A stretch of DNA of 64,000 nucleotides, from assembly GCA_949825025.1 (NCBI GenBank), contig OX463778.1, positions 50,492,829 through 50,556,828 on the forward strand, given 5' to 3'. Positions 57,861-64,000 of the stretch are shown here, one piece after another. Below the pieces are notes generated by a model. It ran no database searches. It was not told where the DNA came from and was given only the letters and a program-made list of their open reading frames with translations. Origin of the DNA: Siphlonurus alternatus. Taxonomy: Eukaryota; Arthropoda; Insecta; Ephemeroptera; Siphlonuridae. The position numbers were made by a program, and so were the translations under genes. Numbering within the stretch: the first letter of the stretch is position 1; every line of letters begins with the position of its first letter.

Positions 57861-60800
57861 CCAAATCAACTTGCATTTTGTACTACTGTAGGGTTTATAT
57901 TTTTTATAGAATTATTAAGATTGCAGGTCTTACTATTTTTGTAAAAAATAATTTAAGGCTGAATGCAATTGTTATTGAAATAAAATATCCTTGTTAATTT
58001 TTAGTTGGTTAATTGCTGTTACAAAAAGGTTTTACATTCTTTTTTAAGAATTTTACCTCATCATTATAATTAAAAGGAAGAGACCAAAAATTGTTACTGT
58101 TATAAACTTAAGTTTTTATGATTTTTTATGATTTTAGTAAAATGCATTTTTTGTTATTTGTACTTCAATATTTTTTATATGTACTATACACTACATACTG
58201 TTATTATTTAGCATAATGTAATTATTGGCCTAATTATATATTATACAATATACATGGAGCAATACTTTTGTGTCTTAACAGGGTGTATACACCATACCAG
58301 AAAAAAAAGACAAATATTTTTATACCTATCATATGCACATTTCGATAGTGCTTGTAATAAAATGTATCTCAATTTTACATTGCTTGTTTCTTTCTTATCT
58401 ACACCTCCTCCAGTCTGTTGTTATTGCTCTATACTTTTTAAAAAATCAGCTGCTCATATTTGCATATTTTTTTGCTTAACTACCTAAAATTTTATTATTC
58501 AAATAAATTACTAATACTAGGGATTTTTTTTTTTAATGAAAAACATATTCTAGATATAAATTTTCTTTAATATTACAATACAGCCATTTAACAAATAAAG
58601 ATTTGCATAAATAGCTGAGTATGGATTTTAAATTATAATAATAAAAAAAGGCTACTTGTGTTTAAGAGAAAACCACTTGTTAAAAAAACATTTATGATTA
58701 GTTGTTTTATTTATCACAAAATTTTATCTGCTTCACTCTACTAAAAAAAAAAAAAAAAAAAGTGAGGCCACATAGTTGATTTTATGACTCACACCATCTC
58801 ACACGTTCACGAAACGGTTTAGTGCAAATATGGTCTAGTCTTAAAACCAACATGTTAACACCTTAATGAACAAAGGGATGATTTATTTTTGTCTGAGATA
58901 TGTGAACTACTGTAGGAGAATGATTTAATTAGGAAAGGCACATATATAAGGGGCCCTCCATATTGTGTAAGGGATTGGAGGTATTAAAAGGATGTCAGTC
59001 CAAATCTACCCAATTTTGGGAATAATAACATACTGCATAAAAAGGGAGATCATTAACAAAACATAATCATACTACAGACCAAAGGAAAAAATACAGTTAT
59101 TTTTGAAAATAACAGTAAGAAAAAGGAGGCTAACCAAAAATTTAAATACAAATATTATAGTGCTGCTAAGATTGGAATTTAAAATATCCAAACTTTAAGA
59201 TGTTCAAATAACATAATGACTTTTTTTTTTTTTTTTTTTTTTTTTTTGTTATGTCGTATAAGTTCAGGATTTTTTATACTCTGCAATACTCCAAAGAAAT
59301 GTTGAAAAAATGATCATGTAAAGTGACTTGGCTGTTAAAATTTTTAATTCCTTTGCAGTAACTCTTAAAAGCACTAATTATACAGCAAATATTTTTATAA
59401 TCATTATAAATTTTTACTCATCCCCTTCTATATGATTAAATAGATTTTTTCATAATTTTAATATTAAACCTCCATATTTTTTTATACACGCCTCTATCTA
59501 CACTTAACACACTGTTCCATTATCCAACCAGATTATTTATTTATTTTTTTTTTATATTTTTTTATTTAATTATAAACATTTTCATTACTTTGATGTATAT
59601 TTTCTTCTAACATTTTCTTACATAATTCCTTTGTTCTTTTCTTTCAATAAGAGAGGAAAATTAAAAACACTGCACAGCACTAAAAATAATAATTAAAAAA
59701 CATCTAACTCTATTAATATTATTAACATTCATACAATTCTATCCTTAAAACAAAACTAAGTTAAAAATATTACAACAATGGGGAAAACAAAATTAAAAAG
59801 GAACACAAATACTGTGTAAAAAGACAAAATAATGTTAAGTTATTATAAAATATCACTCAAGTCCTTGGCTACACAGCAAAGAAGCTTTTGTATAAATTAA
59901 ATCAATGAGCGATTGAAATACATTCTGCAGATCAAAAGTGTCCACGAATGAGTCCCAACAGAGGACATATATGAGACTTTCAACAAAACCGTGCAGAATG
60001 AAACTTCTTTGAATTATCAATAGCACCATGCTATGAGGATCGGAACTAAAAAATAAGTATGAATGGATGAAAGATTATAAGTAAGATAATTTGATGACTT
60101 GGAAATGATTATTATTGGAGGGAGAGGGGGAATGCTAGAAAATAATTAATGTTGTGCAGTTGGATGAGAGATCAACATTTCAACACCACACATGTCAACA
60201 TGCTGTTGATAACCTCGAAAAAATAATTTTGAAACATTCAACCCCACAAAACTTACTGAAATTGTATGTTCTAAGTTGAAATATCAACAGTAAAATTGAG
60301 TAAAGAATATTGAGGTTGAAGCTGTGTGATGTTGTCATTAGTAATTGTGTTGACTAGCCAGCGAGGTTGTGGCGTCCCGTCAGTCTCTCATGCTTGAATG
60401 TTTGAGCAGCTGTTAGGCGAGTGAGACAAAAGACTCGTTTGTCTGAGTGGCTCGAAAGCCTACACAACAGTGTCCTCTCGGTAGCAAGCATGTGCTGGGC
60501 AGCATTAAGAGGCAGTTTCAGTCAGCAGTGAAACACAACACACCACACTATCACTTTCAAAAGCCGCACTAAATCAGTACTTATAAGAAATACAATCAAA
60601 ATGTGATAAAAATTTTTAAAAGTCAAAACATTAAAGAGCAAACTTTTGGATGACCAATATATTAATAATTTATCATATTATTTTCTAACTTTATTTTTAG
60701 CTTAAACTGTTGGATACCCAGTATATTAATAATTTATCATATTATTATTATTATTATTATTATTTTATCTTTAATAAACTGGCTGCTTGAATCACACAAG

Positions 60801-63048
60801 TGCAGTAAATTACCAACCCTGCATCTCTCTGGTGCGTGTCCCCCACTCCAGTTCTTACTTGTCCGCCAGCACATGTTGCTACTACCTCAGGTGTTGTACT
60901 ACAAACGAGACTTTGTGGCCACTCACCCATCACGCGCCAGCCAACGCTGCTAAGTCTGAGGTGGCTGTGAGTCAGTGGAGCAGCAACAGGAGATCAGAAG
61001 CCGAGGAGAAAACAAACTACTACTGCAAGTTAATTATAATTGCACAGTGCTTTGCAAAATAATAATAAAATGGTTAATGATAGACACATAATGAACATCG
61101 TAAAGTGGAATCTTGTATTGTGATTTTCAATTGTACAAACAAACAAAAATACTCAATTCTTGAAGGATACATAGTAATTGCAATAAACTCCTTTATTTCT
61201 TCATTTTTGTACGAAATTCTTTACTTAAGAAAGAAATGAGATTCAGTTACCAACATTTAAACTTTTGTGAACACAAAAATAATAACATAAAAATATTACA
61301 AACACTTTACTTTGTTTTCAGGCTCCATCTTCAGAATTTTTCATAACATTCAATTTTTTTTATTTTCTTTTCATTTTTCCTTCTTTCTATAGTAATAGAA
61401 TTCTTTTTTCAATTTCAATATAATTGCAATATCAATTCTCTCTATACAATTTTCTATGCAAAGCCAACATAATTGTGTCATACTAGGAATGAAGCAGCCA
61501 GACATGATTCATTATCTGATACTCCAAAATTGTATTGAAAACTAGAAACCAGGTCCAACATTTAAAGGCAAAAGCAGTAAAGTAAAATTCACTGGATATT
61601 TGATGGTACATAGTTATTGCTGGCAGTTCCTTGCAAGCTAGCATGCATTTGTGTGAGCTATGTCTCCCTTAACTGACTTGCCTGACGGCCTAACGAATGA
61701 GCAGGCTCTGTGCTGGCAAACGTTCTACCCCCTCTTCATAAGATACTACTAACAGTATAATACGAGGGAGAGAAAGGGTTCCTGGCAGTGTGGGTGTTTG
61801 AGCACGTTGAGATCTAGCAAATGGCCCTAACAAAATCATACATATCACAATAAAATAATAAATTAACTTACTTTGTTGCTCAAAAGAAAAAGAAATGAGA
61901 AAAACAATCAGTGATGAATGCAGGGGCAAAATATATAAATACAATGAAATTTGTAGAAATAAATCATGATTCATTTTCATTTGTTCACATCAATCGGCAG
62001 AATATTTAAATTTATATTACTTTGTCAGTAATTTTACTTTTTTTTTCTTGTGATTTCATAAAAACAACCTCACAAGAAAAATCTCACAATCTACAATCAT
62101 CTATTGATTGTTTTTATATGTTGCTTTTTTTTTAATAAATAAATAAATTATGTATTTTTCTTAAATTTGTGGCACAACTGAAATAATTGTTACTGACAAA
62201 AAATAAATAAAATGGAGAAATTTGGGAAATGTTTATACCAAGCACAGGGCCACTACTAATTAAAATCCTTCAATAAATAAATAATAACCGTGAGTTACAC
62301 TTGCTAACAAAAATTCCCTGTGGTCCAATTTTATGGCACAGCGTTACATTACTAACTTGGAGGCAAACTTGATGAACAAACAAAAAGTTGACGTTCACAC
62401 TTTAACAAACATTTACTGTGGCAGTGACCATTTTAAATTTATATTCTTCACAAAGTGTATGGTGTATTTATAACACTCCTGTCATTCTTAATTTTTTTTA
62501 AGTCTCATTTGACAAAAAAGAAATTAATTTAAATTGTCACCAATAGAAGTGTGGCAGGTTTACACTTGGCAGTGATAGGTTTACATTTAACATTGTCCAT
62601 TTTCAATCCTATTTATACAATTTATGGAACAAAAATTATGTATCTATGAGAAAAAAAAAATATTAAAAATTAGGTCATGTAGACCTGTAACTTATATACA
62701 AAAACTCTTACACACACATTTGTGATTATGGAGTCAGGATTTAAATATATGTAAAAAATGACATCCATTGAATATTTAGGGCACAATTGTGGCAGAGTGT
62801 TAGCTATTCATTTCGCCACTGGCAGTGATCGGCTTTAGCTGGTTGATTTTTCTCTTTTTTATTTAGAAACCGCTGAAGACGTTTTCTTAAAATATCAAAG
62901 AGATGATGATATTATAATTTATAATTAACTAATAACTTATTTACAAGAATGTGTTGCAAGCGAGCGACACTATGGTACACAAACTAATAAAAACCCTGAG
63001 AGTTGGTTGCTGTTACTGTTGTTGCGTTGAGTAAGGCTGGCTGGTTTG
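57861..63048. other. Intergenic region downstream of PLD
   Basis: Contains the PLD 3' UTR, with AATAAA at 57979-57984 about 120 bases after the stop, and probably the 3' UTR of the leftward gene at the right edge. The sequence is AT-rich, with poly(A) near 58742-58760 and poly(T) near 59221-59247. Two GC-richer patches (60.33-60.55 kb and 60.80-61.02 kb) contain no frame I recognise. No domain-bearing open frame was found. Confidence 0.55.
57979..57984 (+). other. Probable PLD poly(A) signal
   Basis: AATAAA 118 bases after the PLD stop codon, the first canonical signal in the 3' UTR. Confidence 0.55.
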
Positions 63049-64000
63049 TCAAGAGGTGCTTGTGGCACTTGCACTGCTTGCTCGAGGCTTGCTGAGGGGC
63101 TTGCGGGGCTTGCGTATGGCCTTTGAGTGTGGGGGCAGCAGCGAGTGGTGCAGTGTTGCCGACGCAGAGGGAGACAGCTGGGACAGGGGCACCACTTGTG
63201 TCTCCTGCACATCTTTCTCACGCATCCACTCATCAGGCAAACTAAATAGACGAGAAAGAGATTAGTATATGTGTTCATAGAAATTTAATTAGCTTGCAGC
63301 CACACACGAAAATTCCTCTTTTACACACAATTAATTTATTGAAGCAATACTTTGCAAATTGTGTTAAGCCTTTCATTCTTAATACGTTTAGTAAATTACA
63401 ATATGTAATAATTAGTCAGTCAGCTCTTTTTGTTAACATTTCAGTTACTCACATGTCCTCTGGCATCCAGCGCACCAAGACCTTGGGCGTTCCGTCCATC
63501 TCGACTCTCCTCGCCAGCACCTGCACACACAACACATTCATTACCTCAAGCACTGGTCTTCAGAGAGGCTCTGGCTCGCAGCAATGTTACTGCATCGACT
63601 CAGGGCAACAGAACCTTCTTCGATTGATGTCACTTTTACATAAAGTTTTCTAGCTTAACTCATCATAGCAATGTTCCAACCTCAAAGTTGATATCCCTAG
63701 CAAGTGCAGTAGAGACAAAATGTTAAATTTTAGAATCAAATAACAGTTTAACATAAGCTTGACGTAAGCAAATACTTCTGACACACTAAAGAAGAAGAAT
63801 ATTTATAAATCATCTGTGCCCTAAGCTGAGACAAATCTTGAACACAGAAGACAAATACAGTAGTTATTTTTTAATTTTTACATGGCAGTATTTGGTTATA
63901 GGAGCTTATGCTATGAGGGGAACGTAGAGCCTGAATGCCAGGTACAATGAGCCTGTTGCCAGAGCAAACAATGAGACCGGCATACTCACCTTGCTGCGAA
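63049..64000 (-). CDS. 3' end of an unidentified gene with a chromodomain-like motif (partial)
   Basis: Three coding pieces: 64000-63990 (partial, runs off the window), 63520-63453 and 63241-63049, with GT/AG borders and compatible phases. The predicted C-terminus reads VLARRVEMDGTPKVLVRWMP, then EDILPDEWMREKDVQ, then a Ser/Pro/Lys/Arg-rich tail ending in a TGA stop. The pattern hydrophobic-RR-x-DG-x-hydrophobic-LVRW, followed by a P-DEW-x-E element, recalls chromo or Tudor-like beta barrels, but it is too short to assign. The basic tail (KPRKPLSKPR) suggests a nuclear protein. I do not recognise the gene, and the assignment to a chromo-like fold is a guess. Confidence 0.55.

Noticed and set aside
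60787..61062. 91-residue plus-strand frame downstream of PLD
   Set aside because: Composition is GC-richer, but there are no recognisable motifs and no splice or poly(A) context to support a gene.

Overview
The window is eukaryotic nuclear DNA: AT-rich, with short GC-rich coding exons bounded by GT/AG introns, AATAAA signals, and many small transposon remnants and AAAT-type microsatellites. Protein sequences, intron sizes and repeats suggest an arthropod, possibly a crustacean; the species cannot be told from the sequence. There is no bacterial gene organisation, no CRISPR array, and I saw no tRNA or rRNA.

Layout. 1-6150: non-coding, with a (TA)n tract and a possible 5' non-coding exon of a leftward gene near 3.3 kb. 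6151-8001 (+): ABHD14-type alpha/beta hydrolase, 5 coding exons. 11907-19938 (-): sorting nexin SNX25, 18 exons (PXA, RGS, PX, Nexin-C). 20873-25218 (+): HAD phosphatase of the PGP/PDXP family, 6 exons, head-to-head with SNX25 across about 0.9 kb. 25.2-30.9 kb: non-coding, with a hAT-like MITE. 30970-42679 (-): KIAA0930 homologue, 11 coding exons. Its 6.9-kb second intron holds, on the opposite strand, an intronless, very divergent torsin-like AAA+ gene (39429-40463). 43967-57860 (+): complete phospholipase D with PX, PH and two HKD motifs, 22 coding exons, head-to-head with KIAA0930. 57.9-63.0 kb: non-coding. 63049-64000 (-): the 3' end of an unidentified gene that runs off the right edge.

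Exon junctions of the five multi-exon genes were read by eye from both strands and checked for phase and length, so each model gives an unbroken reading frame. Start codons and UTRs are less certain. The shared theme, if any, is phospholipid and endomembrane biology (PLD, SNX25, a phosphoglycolate/glycerol-3-phosphate-type phosphatase, torsin), but animal gene neighbours need not work together.

The two most interesting signals are the nested torsin-like gene, which keeps a canonical Walker A but has lost the Walker B glutamate, and a family of TTAA-flanked, nearly perfectly palindromic MITEs present five times. A second palindromic MITE family, a deleted hAT element and a hAT-like MITE (both with 8-bp target duplications), and several single fold-back elements are also present, one with a G-quadruplex-like core.
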